This document shows positions 1 through 12,560 of a stretch of DNA of 64,000 nt, piece by piece. The DNA lies in NCBI RefSeq assembly GCF_037975245.1, contig NC_092576.1, positions 42,847,611 to 42,911,610 of the forward strand, given 5' to 3'. The position numbers and the translations under genes were made by a program. The notes under the pieces were generated by a model. The model saw nothing but the letters and a program-made list of their open reading frames with translations, was not told the DNA's origin and made no database searches. Positions within the stretch are counted from its first letter, which is position 1. Each line of letters begins with the position of its first letter. Origin of the DNA: Apostichopus japonicus (lineage: Eukaryota; Echinodermata; Holothuroidea; Aspidochirotida; Stichopodidae).

Positions 1-2335
1 CGTTTACAGTTTATATACGGTTTTTCAACACGATTTTTGGCCAACAAATCAAATCTGTAACTCAGTATCATTGGGGTCCCCATGGTAGCTGACGTCACCC
101 TCTATCACCCTATACCTTTAAACCTCGGGGGACGGTATCATTTAAGGTATTATTAACACCCAAACTCGACGCAAAGTCCCGTTTACAGTTTATATACGGT
201 TTTTCAACACGATTTTTGGCTAACAAATCAAATCTGTAACTCAGTATCATTGGGGTCCCCAAAGTAGCTGACGTCACCAGCTATCACCCCATACCAACAA
301 ACCTCGGGGGACGGTATCATATATGGTGTTATTAACACCCAAGCTCGACGAAAAGTATCATCTACAGTTTAAATACGGTTTTTCAACACGATTTTTGGCC
401 AACAAATCAAATCTGTAACTCAGTATCATTGGGGTCCCCATGGTAGCTGACGTCACCCTCTATCACCCCATGCCTTTAAACCTCGGGGGACGGTATCATT
501 TAAGGTGTTATTAACACCCAAACTCGACGCAAAGTCGCATTTACAGTTTATATACGGTTTTTCAACACGATTTTTGGCTAACAAATCAAATCTGTAACTC
601 AGTATCATTGGGGTCCCCATGGTAGCTGACGTCACCAGCTATCACCCCATACCAACAAACCTCGGGGGACGGTATCATTTATGGTGTTATTTACACCCAA
701 ACTCGACGCAAAGTCGCATTTACAGTTTATATACGGTTTTTCAACACGATTTTTTGCTAACAAATCAAATCTCTAACTCAGTATTATTTGGGTCCCCAAA
801 GTAGCTGACGTCACCCTCTATCACCCCATACCAACAAACCTCGGGGGACGGTATCATTTATGGTGTTATTAACACCCAAACTCGACGCAAAGTCGCATTT
901 ACAGTTTATATACGGTTTTTCAACACGATTTTTGGCCAACAAATCAAATCTGTAACTCAGTATCATTGGGGTCCCCAAAGTAGCTGACGTCACCATCTAT
1001 CACCCCATACCAGCAAACCTCGGGGGACGGTATCATTTAAGGTGTTATTAACACCCAAACTCGACGCAAAGTCGCATTTACAGTTTATATACGGTTTTTC
1101 AACACGATTTTTGGCTAACAAATCAAATCTTTAACTCAGTATCATTGGGGTCCCCATGGTAGCTGACGACACCCTCTATCACCCCATACCAACAAACCTC
1201 GGGGGACGGTATCATTTAAGGTGTTATTAACACCCAAACTCGACGAAAAGTATCATCTACAGTTTAAATACGGTTTTTCAACACGATTTTTGGCCAACAA
1301 ATCAAATCTGTAACTCAGTATCATTGGGGTCCCCATGGTAGCTGACGTCACCCTCTATCACCCCATGCCTTTAAACCTCGGGGGACGGTATCATTTAAGG
1401 TGTTATTAACACCCAAACTCGACGCAAAGTCGCATTTACAGTTTATATACGGTTTTTCAACACGATTTTTGGCTAACAAATCAAATCTGTAACTCAGTAT
1501 CATTGGGGTCCCCATGGTAGCTGACGTCACCAGCTATCACCCCATACCAACAAACCTCGGGGGACGGTATCATTTATGGTGTTATTTACACCCAAACTCG
1601 ACGCAAAGTCGCATTTACAGTTTATATACGGTTTTTCAACACGATTTTTTGCTAACAAATCAAATCTCTAACTCAGTATTATTTGGGTCCCCAAAGTAGC
1701 TGACGTCACCCTCTATCACCCCATACCAACAAACCTCGGGGGACGGTATCATTTATGGTGTTATTAACACCCAAACTCGACGCAAAGTCGCATTTACAGT
1801 TTATATACGGTTTTTCAACACGATTTTTGGCCAACAAATCAAATCTGTAACTCAGTATCATTGGGGTCCCCAAAGTAGCTGACGTCACCATCTATCACCC
1901 CATACCAGCAAACCTCGGGGGACGGTATCATTTAAGGTGTTATTAACACCCAAACTCGACGCAAAGTCGCATTTACAGTTTATATACGGTTTTTCAACAC
2001 GATTTTTGGCTAACAAATCAAATCTTTAACTCAGTATCATTGGGGTCCCCATGGTAGCTGACGACACCCTCTATCACCCCATACCAACAAACCTCGGGGG
2101 ACGGTATCATTTAAGGTGTTATTAACACCCAAACTCGACGCAAAGTCCAGTTTACAGTTTATATACGGTTTTTCAACACGATTTTTGGCTAACAAATCAA
2201 ATCTGTAACTCAGTATCATTGGGGTCCCCAAAGTAGCTGACGTCACCAGCTATCACCCCATACCAACAAACCTCGGGGGACGGTATCATTTAAGGTGTTA
2301 ACACCCAAACTCGAGGCAGAGTCTCATCTACCGTT
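1..2335. repeat. 179-bp satellite array with 895-bp higher-order unit
   Basis: Head-to-tail monomers of about 179 bp run from the window edge to about 2335, where the last copy degenerates, so the array continues to the left. Each monomer contains the palindrome GGGGTCCCC. Most contain the CRE-like octamer TGACGTCA, and all have a GGTGTTA...TAACACC inverted pair. The block from about 355 to 1245 recurs almost unchanged from about 1250 to 2140, an offset of 895 bp (five monomers), so the array has a higher-order structure from recent block duplication. Short open frames on both strands simply repeat with the monomer and are not genes. Confidence 0.95.
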
Positions 2336-2339
2336 AGTA

Positions 2340-2855
2340 TACGGTTTTTCAACACAGTTTTTGGCTTACAAATCAATCTTACTTTTGGAATTTGTCATTA
2401 AAATTAAAACCTGCAGGGTTCTCGCCCGCTTTTTTGTCAAACCGGGTGGTCTCAAGTGCCGATGATCAATTCGGATGCCAAAGGTATCCGCGCGATCGCG
2501 TAGCGTAGCGATCGCACTCTCGGCGTGTGGTCAAGGGGCAAAGTTCGTTGTGTGCAGTGTTCGATTTTTCCGGTATCGCATCGCAAAATGCGATCCAAAA
2601 CGACAAACTTGCGAGACGTTTCCAAATCAGCATCGCACTTTCTGCCGATTTGTGCGATACAAATTCCTAGTCAGATTTGGGAGCAAACACTCAAACCTTA
2701 ACTTACGAACTGTCGATCACAATGTAGAAGTCATAATTTATTGAGTTTATACTCAATGTACAACTTATTGACTTGACCGTATAGCGAAAAAAAACCTGAA
2801 AAAATAATATCCTACCATAGTTAAGTGTAAAGCAAATAGCCTAACCACCTCGGCG
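2340..2855. other. Intergenic, no gene seen
   Basis: Unique-looking DNA after the satellite. A CpG-rich patch near 2485-2520 contains the 8-bp palindrome GCGATCGC twice, close together. At 2416 there is a motif CAGGGTTCTCGCC that recurs inverted near 9525-9540 and may be a solitary transposon end. An 89-codon open frame crosses the patch but has no recognisable protein features. Confidence 0.4.
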
Positions 2856-2860
2856 GTTAC

Positions 2861-5800
2861 CAGGTGCGTATCCAGGGGGGGGGGCGTTGGGGGCGCGCGC
2901 CCCCCGGGTAAGAAAAAGAGGAGAGAAAAAAAAAGAGAAGAAAAAAGGAAAAAAAGAGGGGGAAAAAAGAGGAGGAGGAGAGGAAGGAAGGGAAAAGAAA
3001 AAGAAGAAAGAGAGAAAAAGGAGAAAAGGAGGGAGTTAAAGAAAAACGCCAAGACACCGGGAAGAGAAAGAGGAACAGTGACATCATTGCAGCGCTGGTC
3101 CCTATTATATACACAGGGTAAACAGTGAAGGATCAAGGCTTTCGGAAGAGGCGTGTGCCTCACCCTACCCCTTACACCGACAACTCAATTGTTGACGTTT
3201 CCATTTTTCTTCTCTCACTCATGATCTATATATTCTATATATGGTCTATCATAACGCGTGTGTGTGTATATACGCCTTAATCAATTGTAGAACGGTGCTA
3301 TGAAACCAACTGTGGCTGGTCTCGAACTCGACCGTGTCGTCGGGGAACATGACAATCTTCGGGAAGGGGGCGACCGCCCCCCCCCCCACCTTCAGCATAT
3401 TTTTTTTTTATGATATCGCTAGTAATTTCAAAATAGAAAGTGCTTAGATGCAACTTACAAGGCCTGGGAAGTGTCATTTCCAGCGATCTGGGAGGCATTT
3501 TCGGCCAAAATTTGCTTGTACGCTTCGCGCCAACTAATGGAGGAGCTACGCTTAGATAATTTGCCTACAGGCTTCGCCCTTTCCTTGGCAAATTCCTTGC
3601 TACGCGCCGGTTCGAATTTGTAAAGCAAACAGCAGATATCACATCATATCAGTGAGCATGAAAAGGATGAACAGCCTCAAAATTGTCCGACTTGCCCGAA
3701 AAAAATAACCAAAAATTCCAACATGTTAATGTCAATATCATATAAGCAAGCATCGGTTATTACATCAGATGCCATCGTGTACCTTACGGTCCGTGAAAGT
3801 TGCTCAGTATACCGCGGGATGCTAATGTAAACAACGAAATGTCTTATGTAGATGGAGAAAATCATCGAGGTCCAAGTATGTTAAAACTCTCTTTTACATT
3901 AGTAATGGCGAATTAGGGGCTGCAGCCCCACCCCCCCCCCCGCCTCCTACGCCTATGTGTGTATTGTTCGGTTTCGGAAATATCTGCTATATTTTCATTT
4001 CCTTCAACCAAGTTTTATAATAGCCGTTATAAGAGGTTTAAATATTTTGTACACCAAGAAATTAACTGTGTCTGAATTTTTGAAAATTTCTGACCCACAT
4101 TCTTCATCACACGTCCCTCTACTCGTGCAATATTGACCGGTCTGTTAGGGGTTCAAGGAGGTTTTTCCGAGGGCGGCGGAACCGGGGGCACAGGGGGCAC
4201 GTGCCCCCCCCCCCACTTTTCCTCAGGTTAAAAATGTGCCCTTTTTCTACATAAAAGTTTAGGTGTCTCAAGTTAGCAAGAGGCCAGGGAACCAGAATGA
4301 ACACTCGGGAAGGGCCGTTTCCGGCCATCTGAGGGGTTTGTAAAACCAAAAAAATTCTTGCACGCTCCGCGCCAACTGATGGTGGCGCTCCGCTCAGATA
4401 GTCGTGCATACAACTTTGCAAATCCTGGCTACGCCGCTGAATTTCTAATGAATTTCTGTGGGTCAAACTCAAAACTATTTTGAATGGAAAAAAATGGTTA
4501 AAGCAGCATGTTGCGTCCTCGACTATGATTTTTTTCAACCTCACTGACTCCACTATGCCATAACGACATACATAACTAGCTTATCTATTTATATTTTACT
4601 CCAAATGGTGGCATAAAAGTCGAAAAAAATTGCAACTTTCAACTCTGTTATTCTCCAAGATATTTTCCGTTGGGAACCCAATAAACCTCGCCCATAATAT
4701 GAATATTTAAACACTACGAACGTCATTGACAGATACGTAATATAACACCACGCTTGATTTCTGTACAGTCTATATGGCAGTTGTACCAGGGAGTTGCATA
4801 ACAACTCAGTGTTTACCTCCATGGTTGTACCAGCGCAAAGTCTTGAATCTATTTTTAGCAACGGCTCATAACTAAACCTGCATCTCTGATTGGTTGAATT
4901 CAAACTAGTGGGTTTGGAAACTGAATGCGATTAATTTTGTATGTGGAATACTCGCCAATTAACGTTTTTGGCAGGGAAAAACTTGGTTAATATCTTAATT
5001 TCCTGTTTTGTGATTTGATGTATGTAAAAAACTCGATGGACATGTCAAAAAAGTAGAAAACGGCGACCAAACGCAAAATGCTCATGAATAAACATACTAT
5101 TCACTGATTGGTGGAATTCAAACTAGTGGATTTGGAGATATGAAAACTTTGACGAGGACACTTTTACTCGTTATCGATATAAATCGTTAATTACTCGCTA
5201 ATTAACGCTCTTGGCAGGGTGAAACTTGGATGGTATCTTAGTTTGCTGTTTTATGATTGATACATGTAAAAAAATCAATGCACATGATAAAAAGGTGGAA
5301 AAAAGCGACCCAACGCAAAATGCTGCTTTAAGATATTAACAAGAAATAAATTATAATTCGGAAGATTCCTACATTAGCAACTAGCATGATTTCACCTCAT
5401 TTTGTCTCAAAAGAAAACTTGTTCCATGTTTCCTAATTTGCACATTGGATATTGCAGTGCTAGTATGCATATTTTCCTTGAGGGGGGGGGGGGGGGCGTT
5501 GATGGAGTGATGTGTATACGCAAATAAGATAAATACAATAAAGAGTTATAAATGGTACTAAATATAAGGCTGCATCAGTCCAATCGAATATCTGCAAAGT
5601 GCCCTTTGATGTCGGTGCCCCCCCCCCCCCAGATTAAAAGTGCTTCTGCCGCCCTTGGGTTTTTCTATATTGGTTGTCCATAGATGAAATTTTGTGCAAC
5701 ATTATGGGTATGTTTTGAATTGAGTTTAATCACGAGAAACGTGAATTTTCAAATTCTGAACAAATAATGGGCTTAAAACCTTGAAAAGTGGGGCTGACGG

Positions 5801-6121
5801 ATATTGTGGGCCGCGACGTAGAATCACCTACAAAAGCAATGATCCACAGGACATGCGATGAGGTCGAACATGATGTGTGACTGGTGACAAACTTCAAAAA
5901 GGTTATGGATGGAAAAAAAAAACTATTGGGAAAAACTTGGTTCTCAGGCAAAAAGTGTACATCTGGTTGGTCACTTTCAAGCCCGAAAAGTGCCGTTTCC
6001 GGTGATCTGGGTGGTATCAAAACCAGAAAATTTCTTGTACGCTGCGCGCCAACCGATGGTGGCGCTCCGCTTAGATAGTAATTCGCGCCCCCCGGGTTAG
6101 AAAATCCTGGATACGCGCCTG
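2861..6121. mobile_element. GC-ended DNA-transposon-like composite, probable 5-bp TSD
   Basis: The left end reads CAGGTGCGTATCCAGG and the right end is the inverse of CAGGCGCGTATCCAGG, 15 of 16 bases matching. The 5-bp sequence gttac directly flanks both ends (2856-2860 and 6122-6126). The interior has no transposase and contains three copies of a conserved motif (3517-3560, 4360-4402, 6036-6079), poly-C/G runs, and at least one solitary end (about 3904-3953, CCTCCTACGCCTATG). It is therefore probably a composite of several insertions. A hAT-type family with 5-bp duplication would fit. The interior boundaries are unresolved, and a 5-bp flank is weak on its own. Confidence 0.5.
2905..3045. repeat. 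Purine-rich low-complexity tract
   Basis: About 140 bp of almost pure G/A on the plus strand, directly after a GC-rich transposon end. The long minus-strand frames across it encode runs of F, S, L and P and are artefacts of base composition. Confidence 0.85.
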
Positions 6122-6126
6122 GTTAC

Positions 6127-6636
6127 GGATCTCACGTAACTAAAAGGTTCCCTGGCAACGTGCTAAAAAAATGTTAACAAACAGGTGTTATACAGGGGAT
6201 GAGCTCACAGTTTGTTGGGAAGGTACCTGGGCAAATTCGCCGCACATGTACCGTGGTACAGTAGTTGGGTATAGGGTTAAACACTGCAGTTGTAAAAATG
6301 ACGCATAGTGCACGCTATTCATTGTTAGGCAGTCTAGAAACGGGGCTTTGCTGAACGTTGTTTGTTTGATAATATCGGAAGTTTTGTAAGTTGCACTTTT
6401 TAAAGATTGAAAGACAGATTAAATCTCTTTTCATTTTATAACATAATACAGCTACTTTAACTTGTCATTTTAAAATTTTCATCAGTTTCGTGACAATTTA
6501 AATAAAAAAAGTTGTCAGTATTTTGCATCCTCAACTGCGAATTTTTTCATCGCCAGACATCGCAAAAAATGACAACAATTTTCGGGGGCTTTCGCCCCAA
6601 GGATCCCCACGAGGGGTTCTACCCCGTGACCCCACC
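6127..6636. other. Intergenic between two elements
   Basis: AT-rich with no credible gene. Near 6574-6590 there is a hairpin GGGGGCTTTCGCCCC followed by GC-rich sequence up to the next element, resembling the inner part of another transposon end. Confidence 0.4.
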
Positions 6637-6641
6637 ATAGC

Positions 6642-7981
6642 CAGGGGTGTATCTAGGGGGCGCAACAGGCGCGCCCCCCCCCTATTGGCCGTCACCAAAA
6701 AAAAAAAGTTTAGCAAAAAAAAAAAAAAAATTGATGACGACCTTTATGTGAGATGTCGGTGATCGCTCAACCCCCCCCCCCCCACCCTCCCGTTTGCTTT
6801 ATTTTGGGGTTGCCAAAAAAAGGTTCTGGCGAAGTTCGGCGGCATAATAGTTTTAGAAACATAGATGGTAATTGTGTTTGTATTATCACTATAAACACTA
6901 AGTGACATGCCATAGCCATACTGAATTGTGCATTTTGTGTCCATATTTACTGGAAATGTTGCTTATTATTAAGGTCGAAAAATGGATCACATATGGCCAT
7001 GGGCGGCGATCCTGGGTGGAGGGGGGATATATCCCCCCATGAAAATGGGTGGAGGGGATGTAATGCACCATATCCCCCACCCCCCCACCAAATGCCAGGG
7101 ATAAGAATATTTTCATGCCTACATTTATGCATCTTCGTTAATGTACGGCTCTTTTTTAGCTTCATTTCTCGCCTACCATAAACGCAGTGCGATCTTTTCA
7201 AATAAAGCGTCTTTATAAAGCAAAAATAGTTGACTGTAGGCTTCATTGGCCCTATAACAACAAAATGTATTATTGCGCCCACGGTATTGATATAGTACTT
7301 ATATGCACCCTCATAGTATTCATATTGGCCATATAGTAGGCCTACACACGTACATGTTCCCTCGAACAGCTGAGAATCTCATGTAACCAGGGTAATGCTT
7401 AATACACGTTTCACCTGGATGCCCTAGCAATCGGTACCTAGGAATGTAACTATGTGTAATTGTGTATTGCATGTGTATAGGCCTATAATAGCCTGCATGA
7501 GGCCATTTTCTTCATCGAATAATATAAAAGAGCTCTCGAACATTCTAACGTTGCGCCTGAAACAAGATTGACAGGGGCAATTTTCCCAAAATAACACCCG
7601 AAATTAAAAAAAAAGTATTTTGGATCCTGATTATGAGATATTTCGGACATGACATCCCTATTTTAAAGTTGGGTATATGTCGCTTGGAAACCTCGGGAAG
7701 TGCCGTTTCCGGCCATCTAGAGGGTTTGTTAATCCCAAAATTTTCTTGTTCGCTTCGCGCCAACTCATGGTGGCGCTACGCTTAGATAGTCAACAAGGTC
7801 ATATATCCCCCCCCCCACTCAAAGTACGGATCGCCGCGCATGCATACGACACCATTTTGCATTTCGGCCCTTCTTCGAAAGCAAAAATTGTACACCCCTC
7901 CCCTTAGACCCATCCCCCAGGACGGCGATCATTCATGCCTGGCGCTCCCCCCCCCATTGGAAAATCCTGGATACGCCCCCG
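6642..7981. mobile_element. GC-ended DNA-transposon-like element, 1.34 kb
   Basis: The left end CAGGGGTGTATCTAGG matches the inverted right end CGGGGGCGTATCCAGG at 13 of 16 positions. The 5-bp sequence atagc lies directly outside each end (6637-6641 and 7982-7986). Poly-A, poly-C and GC-rich runs follow the left end. The subterminal motif shared with other elements is at 7747-7790 in the same orientation. No transposase is visible, so it is non-autonomous. It belongs with the 2861-6121 element by end sequence. Confidence 0.5.
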
Positions 7982-7989
7982 ATAGCCCT

Positions 7990-10130
7990 AAGACGGGCCC
8001 CTGGACACCACGCCTTTATGCTCGCACGTTACGCATGCTAGGCAGGCGAACACCGGCGGGAAATCGGCAGTGTGTTCGCGGGAAATTGAACAAGGTGTTC
8101 CAACACTGCTGAACTGTGCAGTTACTGTATGCATCATGTTCAAGGTTTTCACGGAGGCCTTTGAGGAAATGAATGGTTAGTACAGTGTATATATGCTGCA
8201 CTAATGCTGTGTGTAGGCCAAGGTTCACGAAGGTCAATGGTTATATTCGCGCGCCGTAGACGTGTTTTTAGATGTTACGGAGAGTCAGGTTTCCATGGAT
8301 ATTAATCGAAAATGAATCTGAGTTTAACTGACGCTAAAGAAATGGATCGTCTTGGGCAGATTAACAAATCATTGCAAGTATAAATAAGTACAGGTAGCTC
8401 TGCTGTTAAAAAGAAAAGTCCAATATCGGTTTGCTGTTATCGGCAATTAGGCAAAATTTTACCGATACCGATATGCTGCCGATATTGCAAATATCGGCCG
8501 ATACCGATATTGAAAACGATTATCGTAGCAACACTAGTATAAATAATAATAAACAAACATTTTCTAGTTAATACATTGATCGCCAACATTTGGTCCGTTT
8601 TGTGGTAATTTCAAAACTGCTATTCAATATTGGGGAACTGCTATGCAACAAAAATATTGTATAGCAATTGTCAAAATTTGTTGCTATGCAATTTTTTGGC
8701 CATAAGTCGAACACTGGTTGTGTGGGTCCAAGGGGCTCAGCCCCCGGAAGCTCCGCGATTTTCGTCTTTTCTAAGTAGGCAAACTGCTTGAAATTGACTT
8801 TTTCGAGCTATGATTTATAAATGCTCAAATATTTTTCAATAACTTAGATAATAAAGACAAAATAAACTGGTCTTGGTGATTCTTCCAGCAGCCAAGCCAC
8901 TTGAAATTCGCGCTACTTTACAAAGCTATGATTTCTTAAATTTTCAAATGTATGGCATTAACCTGGACATTGCTGTTAGTTATACTCTACAGTATAAAGA
9001 AAAATAGTCAGCTGACCATTGACTAGAGTCAACATTACATAAACTGCTACATAAACTGAATGACTATTTATTTTTTTTGTGTGTGTCACGGTGATTCAGT
9101 TGTGACTTCATTTTTTTCCTGCCCTGGTTTAAGTTATGTACGATGTTTAAATACAAACATTCTGGCATCTCTCAGTACCCAGAAAACACAAACTTCGTTC
9201 GCAACCTTTTGCTGTGTAAAAGCAGGGATCGTTTGTGTCGCGATATCACTATACTGAAGCGCTTACGTGATACCTGGAATGTGTTATTTGCCGTGGTTGC
9301 AGTTGGGAATAGGAAGAGTGAACTGAAAAGTGTGAATATTTAGTCGATGGTTTTATTCACATTAAAAATGTCAAAATGTTTCAGTAGTACTTGCTAACGT
9401 TGATTATTTATAACAGCTATAAAACCAGGCACCCAACTTTCAAACAGCTAGGGCGCACAACTTTCGAACCGATCGGCGAGAGCCAAAATCAAATTCAAAC
9501 CTGGAGCCCCGCCCGGTTAAATCGGACTGGCGAGAACCCTGGCGTTATTACCTGGTTAATACATATTCAAAATTCATGAAGAGCAACTTCAGAACATGGA
9601 ACAAGAGTGATCATCACAACCTGGGATAAATAACCTTATCATGCATGGATACAAATGTACTAATTGAATTAGTGCTCCTGCTTTTGTATTTTTGATGGTG
9701 AGTGTATCTTATCAGATCTGTATTCAGCAGTTGTTAGATCTGTGGTAGAGAAACATTATCATTGGTTGAGTGCACTTTAAAGGGAACACGCATACACCCT
9801 TTGTTCATTATATGACTTTTGTAACTTATAAAATACAAGTTGATCCCTTCATATCCAATATATGTCTTCTGAAACATCACGAGGGTACCTTTGTTGGAAC
9901 ATAAAAGGAGATTGAAGAATTTAGCCGACGATAGAAAACAAGATTTAGGTAACTGCATGCCTGTTGATTATGCCCGAGTTGGTTAACGGTATAGTACGGA
10001 TTAAACCGATAGTGACTGAAACAAAAAACTTGAGGTTTCATCGTTTGTTGATTACACAGACTTGTGTAGGTACGTTTTGTTGACCTGGATTCAGGTCACT
10101 CTAAATGATACACCAATAGTTAAAAGTCGA
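7990..10130. other. Intergenic, no gene recognised
   Basis: AT-rich DNA with only short open frames. It holds a cluster of ATCGG-type motifs (separate entry), a GGGGCTCAGCCCCC hairpin near 8729 and, near 9525-9540, the inverse of a CAGGGTTCTCGCC end seen at 2416. Confidence 0.4.
8425..8525. repeat. Cluster of CCGATA/TATCGG motifs
   Basis: Within about 100 bp the pentamer ATCGG or its complement occurs repeatedly, and the 13-mer CCGATACCGATAT is present. Dense short subterminal repeats like this are a known feature of Ac-type hAT transposon ends, so this may be a remnant. No paired end was found. Confidence 0.4.
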
Positions 10131-10139
10131 AAGAGCTAT

Positions 10140-10560
10140 TTTTTAAATTTTCATTCCAGTGAAGTTAGAGCATGTGTACACATCAATGAAAGATGACCAA
10201 ACTTGATCATAGTGTCCTTGAGTAGTGGGTCATATGGGTGTTTAGTAAGTTTATGCCAAAGGTTATACAGAGGTCATCTGGGTTAATTGTGTGAACACAC
10301 TCAAAATGCTTCTCCTATATGGGTGATCAGACTGATCACCATGCTGGGTCATAGTGTTCACTTAATATGGAGACATAATTATGGTGAGTTCAAAATATGG
10401 ATGTCAAAGATCATCTACTTATCTTTTGCAGTAAGTTGTATGTAACTACCGAAGGTTCTTTTCGTGCAGTTTGCATTGGATTATGAAGAATGTTGGTCAT
10501 AGTGTTACTTGAACAGTAGTGGTAAGAATTTGGGGCCAACGGTCATCCGGGGCCCAAATT
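10140..10560. repeat. Degenerate tandem repeat, about 145 bp
   Basis: The phrase GGTCATAGTGTT or a close variant recurs at about 10205, 10355 and 10495 with similar flanking words, so this is an old tandem array of roughly 145-bp units. It resembles in style the AGGTCA-rich repeat at 30.9-31.8 kb. Confidence 0.45.
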
Positions 10561-10569
10561 TGCGATTTT

Positions 10570-12555
10570 GTGTACAACACTGTGATTTTCTTCAGCAATA
10601 AAAGTTTTTTTTAAAAGAAATATGACTAAATTTTTCAATAAACTTTCAATTTTTTATAGTTCAAGAAGGTAATCCATAATTAGTATACCCTGTAATTTGC
10701 TTAAAAAGTCATGGTCTTTTCTCTTCTTTTCTACTTAGATATTAATTTCATTACTTGTCGTTTGTTGCATGTCTATTGAAGAATTAGGTTCTTATCAGCT
10801 TACTGCTGAATGCCGGAAGATCTATGAAGATTCATGTGGAGTTTGTCTTTGTTTGTTTGTTGTGTGTATGTGTAACTAAACAAGTCAGTGCAACTTAAAA
10901 CTTCATGAAATGTACGTATAACTTAGGAAAGATATCAGCCCAGCTGCTCTTCACGTAGTTTTGGCCGTTATGCGTTTGATTGCAAAAACTGGTACACAAT
11001 CAAATCATCATCTTAACATTGTTGAAAATATGAAAATATCTCAACTACTTATACAGTAAGTAAACCTTGATTGAAAGCCATACTTGATATATTCATTCCC
11101 CTTATTATATACAAGAAACATATTGTATATGTGCTGTCAATGTTAAATGCCAGATATCGAGTCAATATATTAGGTTAATTTATGTATTTCGAATCATTAG
11201 CCGTTTATTCTTTTTTATTCACTTTAACCAGTCATTTATAAAATAAGTTTTTTAGGCACAATTTGAACAAGGAGGTCAGATACGTCATATCCTGTGACGG
11301 AATTGATGCTTTAACGCAAACGTATTTGAGAGAAATAACCAAAAACCATGGATTTGATCATCGTGTTTGCAACTCGGTGGTCCAACGTCTTAAAACAATT
11401 CACATGCTTATATGCAATTAGGTTGATTGAAGACAATTTGAGAAAAATGCCATGATAACATTTATCGCTAACCAATTTATATGATATGTTTTGTCTAAAC
11501 CAAATTTACAGTTGGATCATTGTCATTAGACTACCCATCACATGTTATCTCAAATTGGTTCTATGGATCCCATTTTAGGAAAATCGGGCCTGAACTTTCA
11601 CAATTTGCTTATACTGTCGACTTGATTTTGTTGTCTGTCAAATAAATCCATCTTTAGTTCACGGCGATTAATTCCTTTGGTATTTAAAAGGAATACAACA
11701 TCGCTAAGCCTTCTATTCTCCATTGCGGTTGCATATCGATAAACTTCTACACACATACTGAATGAAGTTTGGAGACATATTAACTATATTTTGACTAACT
11801 CTTGTAATACGGTGAAATGTGACTGTACACTGACACTACAATCTATTCCGAATTGGTCCGGATATACTGATCGGGGAAGTTTCTTGTTATTTCATTTCAA
11901 CGATACTATATGAGTAGGGTCATTTTAAGTTTACTTATAAGAGACTAGGAAACATTTGGGTAATTAAGGAAATATGACTTTTCACTTTTTCTCCAAGTAA
12001 AAGCTGAAAAATGAAAGATGTACGAGTGAATTCAACCATTTTACGTTGAAATGTGGTCTGTTAACCAAGGCCTGGCTTTTGCATTGTATAAGTACATGAA
12101 AAATATGACATTTGAAATATGTTGCGTATTTTCTCATTTATTTGCATGTAACATTTCTTATTTGTAAAATTCTGTAAATATACATTTATTCAAAAATGCA
12201 GGATAAATAGCCATTTAAATGGAATAATTTTACACAACAGTGTTACCTTGTTAATTCATAGTAAAACGAGCAGACATAAACATTTTATCTCTATTCTGGT
12301 GGATTAGATGTCTTAAAAGAGTTTGCTGTTACAGATACTAACAAATTAAGCAATTTAGCCATAACATTCACTGAATTTTGAATAAACCATCACTTACTAA
12401 CAAAAGCAAAGATTTTTATCAATCAAGTTGACAAAATATAGCAAAAATTTAATATATGATTACTTTTGGTATGATTTTCCCAAAGCGAACATAAAATGCA
12501 AGTATTTTTTGATAAATAGTCATTTTGGGGCAAAATGGATATATTGTACAATGTT
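10570..12555. other. Intergenic, one unrecognised short ORF
   Basis: AT-rich DNA lacking recognisable domains, except for the candidate exon described at 11242-11421. Confidence 0.4.
11242..11421 (+). CDS. Unrecognised possible terminal exon
   Basis: An open frame of 59 codons ending at TAG 11419-11421. It follows a T-rich tract ending in TTTTTTAG, a plausible splice acceptor. The translated stretch includes VISCDGIDALTQTYLREI and FDHRVCNSVVQRLKTI, which has more protein-like composition than nearby frames. I do not recognise the family and no partner exon is evident, so it could be a transposon remnant or chance. Confidence 0.2.
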   Translation, partial: NKFFRHNLNKEVRYVISCDGIDALTQTYLREITKNHGFDHRVCNSVVQRLKTIHMLICN

Positions 12556-12560
12556 TTTTG

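Noticed and set aside
453-2246. Open frames of about 60-69 codons recurring every few hundred bases on both strands.
   Set aside because: They repeat exactly with the satellite higher-order unit and carry no protein features.
2765-3163. 132-codon minus-strand frame rich in F, S, L and P.
   Set aside because: It is the translation of a purine-rich low-complexity tract.
4150-4440. A separate complete MITE around the second copy of the subterminal motif.
   Set aside because: The candidate ends match at only about 11 of 16 positions and the flanks show no duplication, so boundaries cannot be set.
2416-9540. A single 7-kb element bounded by CAGGGTTCTCGCC and its inverse.
   Set aside because: The flanks (aaaacctg and gcgttatt) do not match, so these are more likely unrelated solitary ends of one family.
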